Of a stretch of 64,000 bases of DNA, positions 26,738 through 36,600 are shown piece after piece. Position numbers and translations under genes: made by a program. Origin of the DNA: RUG369 sp050949645 (GTDB taxonomy: Bacteria > Planctomycetota > Planctomycetia > Pirellulales > Thermoguttaceae); assembly GCA_050949645.1 (NCBI GenBank), contig JBMNGC010000001.1, positions 1,054,001-1,118,000 of the forward strand. The letters are read 5' to 3'. Positions within the stretch are counted from its first letter, which is position 1; the number at the start of each line of letters is the position of its first letter. The notes under the pieces are model-generated. The model was not told where the DNA came from, searched no databases, and worked only from the letters and a program-made list of their open reading frames with translations.

Positions 26738-29700
26738 ATGTTGTTCCATCATAACGCCGTTAAAAGCTTCCGCCGGCTTATCCTGGTTTCGCTATACTGT
26801 ATGATCGTCATTTGCGGCGTTCAACGCGAATCGCAGGGACAGACAACATTTGCGCAAACATCAGCTGAAACGTTAGACCCAAACCTGTCTTTTCATCCGG
26901 GTCTTATCCGGGTCGACTTCTCAATCACATCGAGCAGACCGACCAGATGGGTTGGAGAAATCAGGCTCTCTCGAGGCTCCTTTGCTGATCTTGTTCCTCT
27001 TGGGATCTCGGCGTCGAGCGGCTCCGATTTTTATTTCTCAGACGCCTCTCGAAATTGCTTGTTGTTGCGCACAAACTCGCCGGCAACCTTCTGCGGCGTT
27101 GAGACGACGATCATCGCGCCCCGAGATTCGCGTTTGGAAGTGAGACTTCTCAATGTTGATAGTAACCGACAGATCTACAAAACTATCTTTGTCGAACGTC
27201 TCATAGACTCCTCGACCTCAATCTCCCTTGACGATCAGAACAACAGCGTCATAGAGATTACACGCGCCCCGGCGGATGAATTGCCCGTTTTTATTCGCAA
27301 GTTTGACGCGAACGCTCAATTCGATTCGCCGGCTCTTTTCAAACCTAATGAAACCTTCACTTTAACCGTTGTTCCTCGTTCGTCGTCAACGAAACTTTCG
27401 AATGACCTTACACTTGTTGCAACTGCAAAATATTCAGATTCCGGCGCCGTGTTCTGGAACGATTCCCGCGAAGTGCCCCTTTCGCTAATTCAACAGAACG
27501 ACGTTGCCGTGAGTAGTCCTTCGGGCAGATTGTCATCGTGTAATTTCAACATTACGACGCCTGGTCAGAGCGGCGTTTTCGACGTCACGTTAGAACTATT
27601 TTCCAAAACGTCGGGCTCTCATGGCAGACTCTCGCTTCCTCTGCCCTCTTCACGCAAGTCTCGTCCTGAAGGAACTCTTATTGCAAGACGCGTCGTTGAG
27701 GGCGTCGTTCTATCAGACGCGTCAAATGAAACTGAAACGAAAGACGCTCTGGAGGAGGTCGACGGCAATCTTCGCGGCGAGCTCCTCAGCATCATTGATC
27801 CGACAAATCCAACCTGGTACAAAACATTTTCTAAACGCTACTCTTTACCATTCATCAGATCGTCTTCCAACGGCGCGTCCAATAATGAAAAAACAGGAAA
27901 ACTGTTACGCTCGACCTTTGCCGTCAATGAAAATGAATCTCAAGATCACGATGATCGTCGCCAAACTTTTGCCGAATCGAATTCGGTCCCGGAATACCGT
28001 CAAATAGAGCCCTTGAGCGATTCAATGGCCTCGAATATATCCTCTCCTTCACGTGGATACGTATTAGGACAGTCGCCGGGCTCCAATTCCGGGAGCGTTC
28101 CATTCAATGTGAACATCTTTGGGATCGGCAAGACGGACTCTTCCAAAGACTCTGCTGAGTTGACGGAGGCTCAAAGAAGACTTAACCTCGTTCGGCGCTG
28201 GGAAGGCGACGGTTTCAATTCTTTCCTTCGTTCCTTAGATCGTAGTTCCTGGAACATGACTGGAGACTTGTGGGATAAACAACTTAGTAGCGGTTCTTCC
28301 CGTCTCTTCAATACCGAGGAACTTAGGCAGTTTGCGCCTCCGCAAAGAAATTTCGTTCGTTTGGCGCCCAACAATGAAAACCAAGACACGCATAACGCGA
28401 ACAATAAGGCGTTGGAAGCGTTGGCTTCTTTTGGGATCCGTTACGACTCCGTCTCTTGGGAAGCGTACCCGATTCCGATTCAAGAGCCCGGCAAACCTCA
28501 TCTTCTGGAAATCGAATACCCTACCAATTTTCCTCAAAAACTTGGCGTCAGTATTCTGGAACAAAGCTTCTCGGGCGCGCTTCTGCCAAGCGGAAACGAT
28601 TCGGGAATCGTTGTGGACGACAATCCGTTCTCTGACCGCGCTTCTCGTGACGTCTCGCGATTCACTATGGTGTTTTGGCCTCGTACAAAAACACCCGTGA
28701 TCCTCGTCTCGAACTGCTCCGTTGCGACGCCTGCGGCATACGGTCAGATCCGAATATATCGCGCAAGCGACGAAGAAACGAAAACATCGACGCCCAATCG
28801 TGGTCGAATTTTTGGTCTAACGATCACGAAGCCTAATCTGTGCGAGCAGTTTTCAACCGTCCTCCAACCCTCCTTCTTTGGAATCGAGGGCGCAGAAAAC
28901 TGGAAATCGTTTGACGACGCTATTTCTCGAGCTCTATACTACCTTTCGGCTTACAATTACGATGTTATGGCGCTTTCGGTTGTCGCCGACGGGTCCTCGC
29001 TCTATCCAAGCGCGTTAATTAATCCGACGCCGAAATTTGACGGCGGCGTTTTTCTGGCCACCGGCGGCGATCAGGAACGAAAGGACGTCCTCTCACTCGC
29101 CGCTTCTAAATTCGAATCGCAGGGAAAGTCGCTGATTCCAATAATCAAACTCAATTCGACAACCCCTGGTCTAGAAGCGCGTCTCAACATGCTCCGATCT
29201 AACGCCGTTTCGGAAAGAGATCGCGCGACGCTTGAAGGAATCGAATGGATCGGAATTGACGCTAGGCGGCTCATCGACTCCAGACGCGACTCCGAAGGCG
29301 GCGGACCGTACTACAACGTCCTTCATCCCGAGGTAGAGAAAGAAGTTCTTGCTATCGTTCGAGAGCTCGTTTCGCGGTGCGCCCCCTACAACAGCTTCGG
29401 GGGACTCGCCCTCGACGTCGGCTCCGACGGTTGGCTCGCGCTTCCCGACGACGTCTACTTCGGTCTGGACGACGAAACGATCGCACGCTTCATCCGAGAA
29501 TCAAATCTTCAGAATATGCTTCTCGACAAAACCGGCGGACATGCGCAGGAACTCCTCCAATTTAAGGGGCCCGAGCGTTACCGTCGCCGAGCTAAATTCA
29601 TCCGCGACTTTTGTCTCAACGAGTGGCTAAACTGGCGCGCAGACGCGTTATGTGGCTTCTATCGCAAAGTACGTGAAACCGTCGCCGCCATTCGCCCAGA

Positions 29701-31708
29701 CGCGCGTCTCTACCTGATCGCGACAAACGCGCTCGACGGCCCATTCTGCCAGGCGACCCTATACCCAACGCTCAACGGCTCTTCCAGACTCCGGGAGGCG
29801 TTGCGTCTCATCGGACTTGATCCCGTGAGATTTGCTACGCTTTCCGAGCGTAAACCGGCATTTGGCGGCGTTTCGCAGGTTGGGTTCGTCTCCGGCGTTG
29901 CGGCGGGCGAAACTTACGATTCCTCGATCGCGCTTTTACGTCCCGAAACGGTCGCGCTGACGTCGCCGTTCTCAAAGACGGCGATTGTCGACGAGCTTGC
30001 GACCCCCGACGCTATTTCACTCTTCTCCGCCGGACAAGCGTTTCCGGGCGCCGTGTTCCTGCATGAATCTGAGAAAAAGGGACTTTACGATTTCGACCTT
30101 CTGAGTCCATTTCACGCGTCCTTTGCAGAGCTCAACACGGTAGCTTTGCCTGCAGATTATGACAATCGACGTCGCTTTGCACGAACTCTTGCGGTTAGCG
30201 ATTGTCTTTGCTTCTTCGACGGAGGCGACCTCCTCCCCCTTGCTCAGGAAGAATCGCTACGCGACTGGATCTATGCTTTTAAAAGCCTGCCGGCCGTTCC
30301 TTTCCGAACATGGAATCCGAAACAGGAAACCGTCGGCTCGTCGTCACGCGGCGTAGAAGATTCTTCACTTGCCGAAGCAAACGCCGAACCAAACGAGAAA
30401 TCGATTCAACCGTTAGTCGTTCGATACTACCGCAATTCCAGAGAGACATGGATCTATGTGCTCAACGCGGCGCCTTTTCACACCAATGTGAAAATGACGA
30501 TCAGCCGCAAAAGCAAAGTCCCTTTTAAAACTTATATGGGCTTAAGACACGAAGAGCCGATTTCGGTAAGCGACTCACTTGTGTGGAACTTTACTGCGAC
30601 TCCATATGATCTCGTAGCACTTCGAGTCGCCGATCCGAAGGCGAGAATTGACTCTGTCAACGTTACGTGTCCTGAAGAAATTTGCGGTCCAAATGGAAGA
30701 ATGCACCAGACTGTGCAAGATTTTGTCGACCGCGTAGTTGCAGCTCAAAAGGGGCTGGAAATACCGCTGAAAAACGGCGATTTTGAGGAAATTGCCGCCA
30801 CCGAGGTTACCAACGTGAGCGACGCTGAAAATTCTTCTGACAGAACCAATTTATTTAAACTGGAAATACCGCAATCTTCGCTATTTAAGAAATCCCACAA
30901 AAACGAAGACAATACTGTACAAACGCCGGAACAAGGAATTGGACAATCGAAAAACGACCTCTTCGATCCGACCCATATTCCAGGTTGGCGAGCGTTCGGT
31001 CCAAACGACGTTGACGTCAGATTAGATAGAGAAATCGTGAGAAACGGCTCTGCAAGTTTGAAGATTTCTTCTAAACAAAGCTCGGGCGGCGTTATCAGTC
31101 AGCCGTTTCCATCCCCTGCTACTGGTAGATTGTGCGCTCAGATTAACCTTGGCGTCCCACAAGATACGAGAGACGCGCAGATAAACGTTTATCTTAGCGG
31201 CAGAAAAAATGGCGCGCCCTTTAACCGTCGCATCGAAATGGGGCCGACAATTATGAAGAAGTTGCGCGACCCAAACCTGGTAAGAGACGATTCCAGCGTC
31301 GTTTGGTTCAGCGAGGTCCTGCTCTTCGACCGACTGCCGCTCGACGGCCTGGAAGATCTTGCGCTTCGATTCGAATTGGCTGGAAATGGAGTCGTTTGGC
31401 TTGACCATATTAGGCTCTATCGCCTTGCGTTTGCCAGCTCGGAACAGTCAGAGCTCATGAAGCTCATTAATACGGCTGATTATCGAGCTTACAAGGGACG
31501 TGTTCTGGACGTTATGTTCATGCTCGACAGCTACTGGGCTCGCCTTCTCAAGGATCAGATTCCTGACGATTCGCCCATTATGACTGCGCGAACGCCGAGA
31601 ACCGCCATCGTTGCAGAGAAGGAGCAAGAGAATATTTCGAAAGATGAGTCGAAGAGCGATAATGACAAATCCAATAAGAGCGGTTGGTCACGATTTAAAA
31701 TTTGGTAA
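26738..31708 (+). CDS. Very large secreted multidomain protein, carbohydrate-related
   Basis: 1,656 residues. A signal peptide (LILVSLYCMIVICGVQ) is followed by a beta-rich region. Residues about 720-1055 look like a TIM-barrel hydrolase: WKSFDDAISRALYYLSAYNY, FGGLALDVGSDGWLALPDD and ARLYLIATNALDGPF. Residues about 1340-1565 resemble a jelly-roll carbohydrate-binding module: NGDFEE, IPGWRAFGPNDVDVR, GSASLKISS and a late VVWLDHIRLY. The tail (after 1600) is charged, with Lys, Ser, Asp and Asn. The layout is that of an exported polysaccharide-active enzyme, but no family catalytic motif is certain, so this is inference. The ATG has no clear Shine-Dalgarno. It stands alone between fliO and a radical SAM gene. 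Confidence 0.75.
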   Translation: MLFHHNAVKSFRRLILVSLYCMIVICGVQRESQGQTTFAQTSAETLDPNLSFHPGLIRVDFSITSSRPTRWVGEIRLSRGSFADLVPLGISASSGSDFYFSDASRNCLLLRTNSPATFCGVETTIIAPRDSRLEVRLLNVDSNRQIYKTIFVERLIDSSTSISLDDQNNSVIEITRAPADELPVFIRKFDANAQFDSPALFKPNETFTLTVVPRSSSTKLSNDLTLVATAKYSDSGAVFWNDSREVPLSLIQQNDVAVSSPSGRLSSCNFNITTPGQSGVFDVTLELFSKTSGSHGRLSLPLPSSRKSRPEGTLIARRVVEGVVLSDASNETETKDALEEVDGNLRGELLSIIDPTNPTWYKTFSKRYSLPFIRSSSNGASNNEKTGKLLRSTFAVNENESQDHDDRRQTFAESNSVPEYRQIEPLSDSMASNISSPSRGYVLGQSPGSNSGSVPFNVNIFGIGKTDSSKDSAELTEAQRRLNLVRRWEGDGFNSFLRSLDRSSWNMTGDLWDKQLSSGSSRLFNTEELRQFAPPQRNFVRLAPNNENQDTHNANNKALEALASFGIRYDSVSWEAYPIPIQEPGKPHLLEIEYPTNFPQKLGVSILEQSFSGALLPSGNDSGIVVDDNPFSDRASRDVSRFTMVFWPRTKTPVILVSNCSVATPAAYGQIRIYRASDEETKTSTPNRGRIFGLTITKPNLCEQFSTVLQPSFFGIEGAENWKSFDDAISRALYYLSAYNYDVMALSVVADGSSLYPSALINPTPKFDGGVFLATGGDQERKDVLSLAASKFESQGKSLIPIIKLNSTTPGLEARLNMLRSNAVSERDRATLEGIEWIGIDARRLIDSRRDSEGGGPYYNVLHPEVEKEVLAIVRELVSRCAPYNSFGGLALDVGSDGWLALPDDVYFGLDDETIARFIRESNLQNMLLDKTGGHAQELLQFKGPERYRRRAKFIRDFCLNEWLNWRADALCGFYRKVRETVAAIRPDARLYLIATNALDGPFCQATLYPTLNGSSRLREALRLIGLDPVRFATLSERKPAFGGVSQVGFVSGVAAGETYDSSIALLRPETVALTSPFSKTAIVDELATPDAISLFSAGQAFPGAVFLHESEKKGLYDFDLLSPFHASFAELNTVALPADYDNRRRFARTLAVSDCLCFFDGGDLLPLAQEESLRDWIYAFKSLPAVPFRTWNPKQETVGSSSRGVEDSSLAEANAEPNEKSIQPLVVRYYRNSRETWIYVLNAAPFHTNVKMTISRKSKVPFKTYMGLRHEEPISVSDSLVWNFTATPYDLVALRVADPKARIDSVNVTCPEEICGPNGRMHQTVQDFVDRVVAAQKGLEIPLKNGDFEEIAATEVTNVSDAENSSDRTNLFKLEIPQSSLFKKSHKNEDNTVQTPEQGIGQSKNDLFDPTHIPGWRAFGPNDVDVRLDREIVRNGSASLKISSKQSSGGVISQPFPSPATGRLCAQINLGVPQDTRDAQINVYLSGRKNGAPFNRRIEMGPTIMKKLRDPNLVRDDSSVVWFSEVLLFDRLPLDGLEDLALRFELAGNGVVWLDHIRLYRLAFASSEQSELMKLINTADYRAYKGRVLDVMFMLDSYWARLLKDQIPDDSPIMTARTPRTAIVAEKEQENISKDESKSDNDKSNKSGWSRFKIW

Positions 31709-31942
31709 CCGCGCGTCTCTTCTTCTCAAACGCAACAACTTTGTTCTCTCGATGGCCTCGTTTTATGCATCGCGTGAAGGTAATCGAAAGATTCTCAAGA
31801 CGAACAATAGTTTCGCCAGTTGATTCTGCTAACGGTCAGATTTATAATGTCCACGCTTTCACGATTATTCATAGCGCCGGATTGCTGTCGAGAGTCATCC
31901 GGCGCCGAGCAAACGCGAAGTATCGCCGAAGTGTAAAAAACG

Positions 31943-33823
31943 ATGACTGTTCCCTATTTTTTTGACAAAAAACTTCGACGCTCCGTTGAGAATCTTCTTC
32001 TTCCAGACGTTCGCGCGCCGGGACAGTATATTGGCGGGGAAGTTGGTCAAATTGTAAAGCCCGCTGATTCGGTCGACGCGCGTATGTGCTTTTGTTTTCC
32101 TGACGTCTATTCGATCGGAATGTCGAATACCGCTCTGGGAATTTTTTACGACCTCGTCAATAAGCAACCAGATCTGGCGTGCGAACGAGCGTTTTGTCCG
32201 AGTCCCGACTTCGAGAATATCTTAATTGCCAATCAATTACCCTTATACTCTCTCGAAACGTTCACGCCTCTCAGCGCATTTGACGTCATCGCATTTACGC
32301 TCCAATACGAGCTATGTTACACAAGCGTTCTAACGATGCTCAATCTTGGGCGCATACCTCTCCATCGTCGTCAACGCGGCTTAAATGCGCCCCTTATTGT
32401 CGCAGGAGGTCCCGCAGCCTGTAATCCTGAGCCTCTTTCTGACTTTATTGACGTCTTTCTGCTAGGCGACGGGGAAGAGTCTGTTCCTGATATTTTGCGA
32501 TTCTGGGGCAAACTGCGAAGACAAAGCGCTCTTCCTAGAGCGCTTTCCTCGCAAAACGGCGTTTTCTCATACGTCGGAGCAAATCCTGAGGAAGCAAGCT
32601 CCCAACTTAGAAGTGAGATGCTACTGGAAGTCGTCAAGAATTTCCCATGCGCCTACGTCCCTGAATTTTATTCCACTAGGCTTAATACCGACGGTCGTGC
32701 GATGCGACCAAGACCCATAAAAGACGACGTCCCGGAATTCATCCAATCAGCGGTCGTTAAAAACCTCAACGACTTCCCTCCGCCCAAGACCCCGCTTCTT
32801 CCTTTGATTGAGAGCGTTCAAGACAGGGTTTCAGTTGAGATTATGCGTGGCTGTCCGCAAAAATGCCGCTTCTGTCAAAGCGTACAACTAAAGCGACCGC
32901 TTAGAATCCGATCCGTCGATTCGATAATCGACGCCATACGTTCGGCGTGCAGTAGCACTGGAGTTGCCGACGCCACATTGTTGTCCCTTTCGTCAAGTGA
33001 GTATCCGCATTTTGAGAAAGCGCTCAAGACAATCAGCGAAGCTCTATGTCCCGCAGGCGTCACGCTTTCGGTGCCAAGCCTACGCGTCAACCACCAGCTC
33101 TCTTCTGTCGTAAAAGGACTTTCGACAAAACGTTCGTCAAGTCTCACAGTCGCTCCTGAAGCCGCCCGTGACGAAATGCGCCGGCGCATCGCTAAACGCG
33201 TAACAAACGACGACCTCTTCGCCGGATGCCGTGCAGCGTTTGAACACGGGTTTTTCCGAATTAAAATGTATTTCATGTGCGGTTTTCCTCGCGAGCAGGA
33301 AGAAGATCTTTCAGGAATCGTCGAACTATCAAACCAAATATGCCATTTGGGTAAAGAAATTCGAAAAAAATGGCCGACGGTCGTCGCGAACGTCTCGAAC
33401 TTTGTTCCCAAGCCGCACACACCTCTTCAATGGACGGGTATGGCGACGCGGGAGTATTTTGAGGAAGCGCATCGTATTCTTCGTAGTACGCGTCGCGAAC
33501 GTTCAGTAGACGTTAAATATCATTCCCTCGACGTCAGTCTTCTGGAGGGGTTGTTGGCAAGAGGCGATTGGCGCACCGGACGCACAATTGAAGCGGCTTG
33601 GAGACTTGGGGCGCGACTTGACCCTTGGCGCGAACACTTTAATCCGAATATTTGGCAAAAAGCGGTCAAGCAAACGGAACTGGACGTCGATCTTATCGCC
33701 CATACCCCCTACTCTCTCGATTCGGAACTGCCGTGGGATCACATTAAGCTCTTCAACAGCAAAGAACGACTTATTGAAGAGTACGAGCTCAGCGAGGAGT
33801 GTAAGTTGAACAAATTCGATTGA
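31943..33823 (+). CDS. B12-binding/radical SAM protein, TIGR03960 type
   Basis: 626 residues. The N-terminal ~230 residues resemble a Rossmann cobalamin-binding-like domain (VDARMCFCFPDVYSIGMSNT, VIAFTLQYELCYTSVLTML, APLIVAGGPAACNPEPLSDF). The radical SAM motif CPQKCRFC has cysteines 304, 308 and 311, in the context VEIMRGC. Strands after it, such as TVAPEAARDEMRRRIAKRV, MYFMCGFPREQEEDL and NVSNFVPKPHTPLQW, are diagnostic of the TIGR03960 family. The reaction is not established. In many bacteria it is next to or fused with a DUF2344 protein; here the C terminus stops without that domain and no such gene follows. Downstream is a degraded intergenic stretch. Confidence 0.9.
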   Translation: MTVPYFFDKKLRRSVENLLLPDVRAPGQYIGGEVGQIVKPADSVDARMCFCFPDVYSIGMSNTALGIFYDLVNKQPDLACERAFCPSPDFENILIANQLPLYSLETFTPLSAFDVIAFTLQYELCYTSVLTMLNLGRIPLHRRQRGLNAPLIVAGGPAACNPEPLSDFIDVFLLGDGEESVPDILRFWGKLRRQSALPRALSSQNGVFSYVGANPEEASSQLRSEMLLEVVKNFPCAYVPEFYSTRLNTDGRAMRPRPIKDDVPEFIQSAVVKNLNDFPPPKTPLLPLIESVQDRVSVEIMRGCPQKCRFCQSVQLKRPLRIRSVDSIIDAIRSACSSTGVADATLLSLSSSEYPHFEKALKTISEALCPAGVTLSVPSLRVNHQLSSVVKGLSTKRSSSLTVAPEAARDEMRRRIAKRVTNDDLFAGCRAAFEHGFFRIKMYFMCGFPREQEEDLSGIVELSNQICHLGKEIRKKWPTVVANVSNFVPKPHTPLQWTGMATREYFEEAHRILRSTRRERSVDVKYHSLDVSLLEGLLARGDWRTGRTIEAAWRLGARLDPWREHFNPNIWQKAVKQTELDVDLIAHTPYSLDSELPWDHIKLFNSKERLIEEYELSEECKLNKFD

Positions 33824-33840
33824 AACTCCCGATTCTATAA

Positions 33841-33987
33841 CTCCTCAAAGCCGAGCTCTCAAAAACTGACGATGATAATTATGAGTGCGGCGATGAAGTC
33901 GTCAGTATTCCGATCCTATTAACAAAGCAAGTATTCAACTATACGCGCCATCGCGTCGAAGAAGCTGGACCACCAGAGAAGCCCTAG
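33841..33987 (+). pseudogene. Possible gene remnant without a start
   Basis: Between an in-frame TAA at 33838 and TAG at 33985 the frame reads 48 codons including VVSIPILLTKQVFNYTRHRV and EEAGPPEKP, which looks like natural protein rather than random translation. No ATG, GTG or TTG is in frame at a useful position. It may be the 3' end of a decayed gene. The parent family is not recognised. Confidence 0.25.
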
Positions 33988-34068
33988 CACAACCTTGTTG
34001 ATTCATTCCTGTTAAGATGAAAAAAATAGGTAATTTTGTAAAATCTTCTCCAAAAACACCCTTAAAGG

Positions 34069-34182
34069 ATGACAACGTCTATCATCTTTGGTAGAATGCC
34101 GGGCGTCGGCTTCATTAGAAGGCCATACAACACAACCGGCACAATTGACAAATTGGTAACTGATTTAGAAAAATTACCTTGA
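34069..34182 (+). other. Short ORF, 37 residues, coding uncertain
   Basis: The ATG frame gives MTTSIIFGRMPGVGFIRRPY and ends TDLEKLP. An AAAGG is immediately before the ATG, too close to act as a ribosome site. It could be a small protein or part of the debris in this stretch; no family was recognised. Confidence 0.2.
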
Positions 34183-34418
34183 ATTTAAAGTATGGGACTC
34201 CTAAGTCAACGTTCCTGAGGTTATACTTGGGTATGGAGTCATACCATTGCGCCCTGCGGATTCGCTCGGTTGCCGCTAACTGAGCGCTCCGCTCAAGCGT
34301 GGAATTTGCCCTTCACTGAGCAAAATTGCAATTTATTTGCATTTGAATAAAGTTAAAGCGTCAGATACGAATCCTTTTATAAAAGCTTCGTTCTTTCGAT
34401 TACAGGAGACGTCACCTC

Positions 34419-35258
34419 ATGAACTTGGTAGGGAAAATCTTTGTAGGTATCATTGCGTTGATGAGCGTCGTTTGCCTGACCGTCAGCGCTCTTTCTTATT
34501 CGTCGCACCATAATTGGAAAGAAAAGTCTGCGGACCTTAAGAAGCAACTTGACGACGCAAAGCAACAGCAGCAAACGCTTACGTCTCAGAAAACAGAACT
34601 TGAGAATAAGCTTCAGAGCGAGATACAGTCCTACACCGCTGCGATTGAGTCCCTTAAAACTCATTCCGATCTCCTCGTTCAAGAAAATGCAGACCTCAAG
34701 CAGACGAACGAAGACCTTCAGAAGGATCTCGACAACCGTCTCGCGGTTATCGACTCGAACAACACGCACATTGACGATCTCCGTCAGCAGCTCAGCGCTA
34801 CCTCGAACGACTTAGCTTCTGCTCAGCAGCTCCGAGCGAACTATCTTCAGGACCTTGCTCGAACGATGGAAAAACTTCACGAGCTCTCTGCCAAGTACGG
34901 CGATCTTGAGGAAAAGAACAACGATCTTACAAAGTCCTACGACGACGCGCTCACAGTCCTGAACAAATACGATATTTCTCCTGACCCAGACGACCACGGC
35001 GATCTTCCCAAGTTTGCAGTTCAAGGCACGATTGAAACCGTTCGCGAAGGCGCCGACGGGCTGCTGATGATTTCGATCGGTTCCGACGATGGTTTGAGCG
35101 AACGCAACAAGCTTGACGTCAGGCGCGGCGATTCATATCTCGGAAAAATCGAGGTCGTTACCGTCGAACCTAATCGTGCCGTGTGCAAGGTTCTGCCGGA
35201 ATATCGTCAGGGCGTCATGATGGAGGGCGACGATGTCTACTCGCAAAAATTCAACTGA
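34419..35258 (+). CDS. Membrane-anchored coiled-coil protein
   Basis: 279 residues. Residues about 5-27 form one transmembrane helix (IFVGIIALMSVVCLTVSAL) without a cleavage site. A coiled coil follows from about 35 to 185 (heptads rich in Leu, Gln, Lys, Asp). The C-terminal ~80 residues form a compact beta-rich domain with VQGTIETVREGADGLLMISI, GSDDGLSERNKLDV and KVLPEYRQGVMMEGDDVY, resembling the OB-like end of MreC-type proteins. Most of it is predicted outside the membrane. The stop overlaps the next gene by 26 bp, indicating co-translation. A structural envelope role is plausible but not shown. Confidence 0.78.
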   Translation: MNLVGKIFVGIIALMSVVCLTVSALSYSSHHNWKEKSADLKKQLDDAKQQQQTLTSQKTELENKLQSEIQSYTAAIESLKTHSDLLVQENADLKQTNEDLQKDLDNRLAVIDSNNTHIDDLRQQLSATSNDLASAQQLRANYLQDLARTMEKLHELSAKYGDLEEKNNDLTKSYDDALTVLNKYDISPDPDDHGDLPKFAVQGTIETVREGADGLLMISIGSDDGLSERNKLDVRRGDSYLGKIEVVTVEPNRAVCKVLPEYRQGVMMEGDDVYSQKFN

Positions 35259-35535
35259 AAAAGCTCCTAAAGCCAAAAAGGCAAAGAAGCAGAAGGTGAA
35301 GGAACCAAAAGCTAAGAAGAAGAAGGACAAGAAGCAGAAGGCCAAAAAGGGTGAGAACATCGCTGAAGACGCCGTCCAGGAATCTCCTTTTGGCGCGCCT
35401 CAGAGAGCCCCAAAAGTTAGGAAGGTCCAACCAAAAGCGCCGAAAGACGTCTATACCCTTATCCTGTTGATAAGCTTCCTCTTCTTCATTATGGCGACCG
35501 TTCTCATTTATTTGGATCTCGCGTCCTACAAATGA
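35233..35535 (+). CDS. Lys-rich tail-anchored small membrane protein
   Basis: 100 residues. Residues 1-42 are extremely Lys/Ala-rich (KKAKKQKVKEPKAKKKKD), a disordered basic segment. Residues about 75-97 make one C-terminal transmembrane helix (LILLISFLFFIMATVLIYL). GGAGG lies 6-8 nt before ATG 35233, so it is translated in its own frame inside the end of the preceding gene. With its partner it forms a two-gene envelope unit. The basic region may bind phospholipid, nucleic acid or an acidic protein; this is inference. Confidence 0.72.
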   Translation: MSTRKNSTEKAPKAKKAKKQKVKEPKAKKKKDKKQKAKKGENIAEDAVQESPFGAPQRAPKVRKVQPKAPKDVYTLILLISFLFFIMATVLIYLDLASYK

Positions 35536-35575
35536 GTAAACTACGCTGACGATCTTGGGTCAACGTCAGAAGTAA

Positions 35576-35603
35576 AACGCCGCACCGTGTGTGCGGCGTT
35601 TTT
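35576..35603 (+). terminator. Rho-independent terminator
   Basis: AACGCCGCAC (35576-35585) and GTGCGGCGTT (35591-35600) form a perfect 10-bp stem with a 5-nt loop and a T-run. It ends the coiled-coil/Lys-rich unit. Confidence 0.9.
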
Positions 35604-35838
35604 GGTTTAATTAGGGAGCCTGCGGCAAAATTTAACCTCTCGCTATGGCTTACTTTTTCTGAAATCTCGAGCGAACTCTAGAATTGCATGACCAACAGCT
35701 TTCAAAAAACCAAAAAACCTTTAGAATGGCATTGTGTTTGACGCTGCTGTTGACGTTGCATTTCGACTGGCGCAACCCACGAGGCGTTTCTTCGCAAACG
35801 CGCCCTCCACGACATAATTTTTGGCAAAGGATCATTCG

Positions 35839-36540
35839 ATGGATAGCCGGACGATCATTCTTAATAGAATCAAGAAAGCTCTCAATGATATCGACAAGAC
35901 CAATCTGCAAGAGCCGGAATTGCCAGAAATCTGGCCGGTGACAGGTAAGTCGAAGGAGGAATTGGCGACTGTTTTTGCGGAGAATCTGAAGTCCGTTGCA
36001 GGTCAGGCTGAAATTTGTAAAGACTGGGATGACGCTGTCGTCAAAATAGGCGAGACCATGAACGAAATCGCCTCCTCGTCAGAAAAAGACGCGCCATTTC
36101 AGCTTGGCGTTTACTCTTCCGAATTGGCGCAAAAGACCGCCCGCAAACTTTTGGAGAACAATGGCGACTGGACGGACCTCAACGTTCCTGAAAATCCGAA
36201 CATAGATCCTAATGACTATGAGTCGATGGCTGCCAGTCTCGTAACGCCCTTTGCGCTTCTCGCCGATACCGGTTCCTGTGCAATCGAAGGACACTCCGCC
36301 TTTGAAAGGCTCCTTTGCTACCTTTCCCCCGTCTGCTTTGTTGTTGCAAAAGCGAGCCAATTGCGTGAAAATTTACCGCACGCCTGGTCCGAAATTCAAG
36401 AAAAAATGGAAGACCCTCAGCAACGCGGCGAGATTGTGCTGGTCACGGGGCCAAGCCGCACTGCTGATATCGAAAAGAAACTCGTTCTGGGAGTACATGG
36501 TCCTCAACGACTCGTGGTGTTTCTGATTCAAAACGAATGA
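35839..36540 (+). CDS. LUD-domain protein (LutC/YkgG-like)
   Basis: 233 residues from ATG 35839, with AAAGGA 8 nt upstream. The diagnostic C-terminal motif is GPSRTADIEKKLVLGVHGP, and the middle has FALLADTGSCAIEGHS. LutC is one of three subunits of the lactate utilisation complex LutABC. No lutA or lutB neighbour is present here, so a lone LUD-domain role or a trans-acting subunit is more likely. The metallo-hydrolase gene starts 60 bp later. Confidence 0.85.
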   Translation: MDSRTIILNRIKKALNDIDKTNLQEPELPEIWPVTGKSKEELATVFAENLKSVAGQAEICKDWDDAVVKIGETMNEIASSSEKDAPFQLGVYSSELAQKTARKLLENNGDWTDLNVPENPNIDPNDYESMAASLVTPFALLADTGSCAIEGHSAFERLLCYLSPVCFVVAKASQLRENLPHAWSEIQEKMEDPQQRGEIVLVTGPSRTADIEKKLVLGVHGPQRLVVFLIQNE

Positions 36541-36600
36541 CGACAGTTTATTTATATTTTGTTCAAGAACTCTTTAGCGCTTTTCAAATGAGGGAGCTCC

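Larger units (their letters stand above)
33824..34418. other. Gene-poor stretch with coding-like debris and hairpins
   Basis: 595 bp with no complete gene of known type. It holds an open frame without a start codon (33841-33987, 48 sense codons), a 37-codon ATG frame (34069-34182), a 6-bp hairpin at 34230-34245, and two mutually exclusive hairpins at 34263-34286 and 34281-34295. The composition and broken frames suggest remnants of former genes. Confidence 0.5.
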
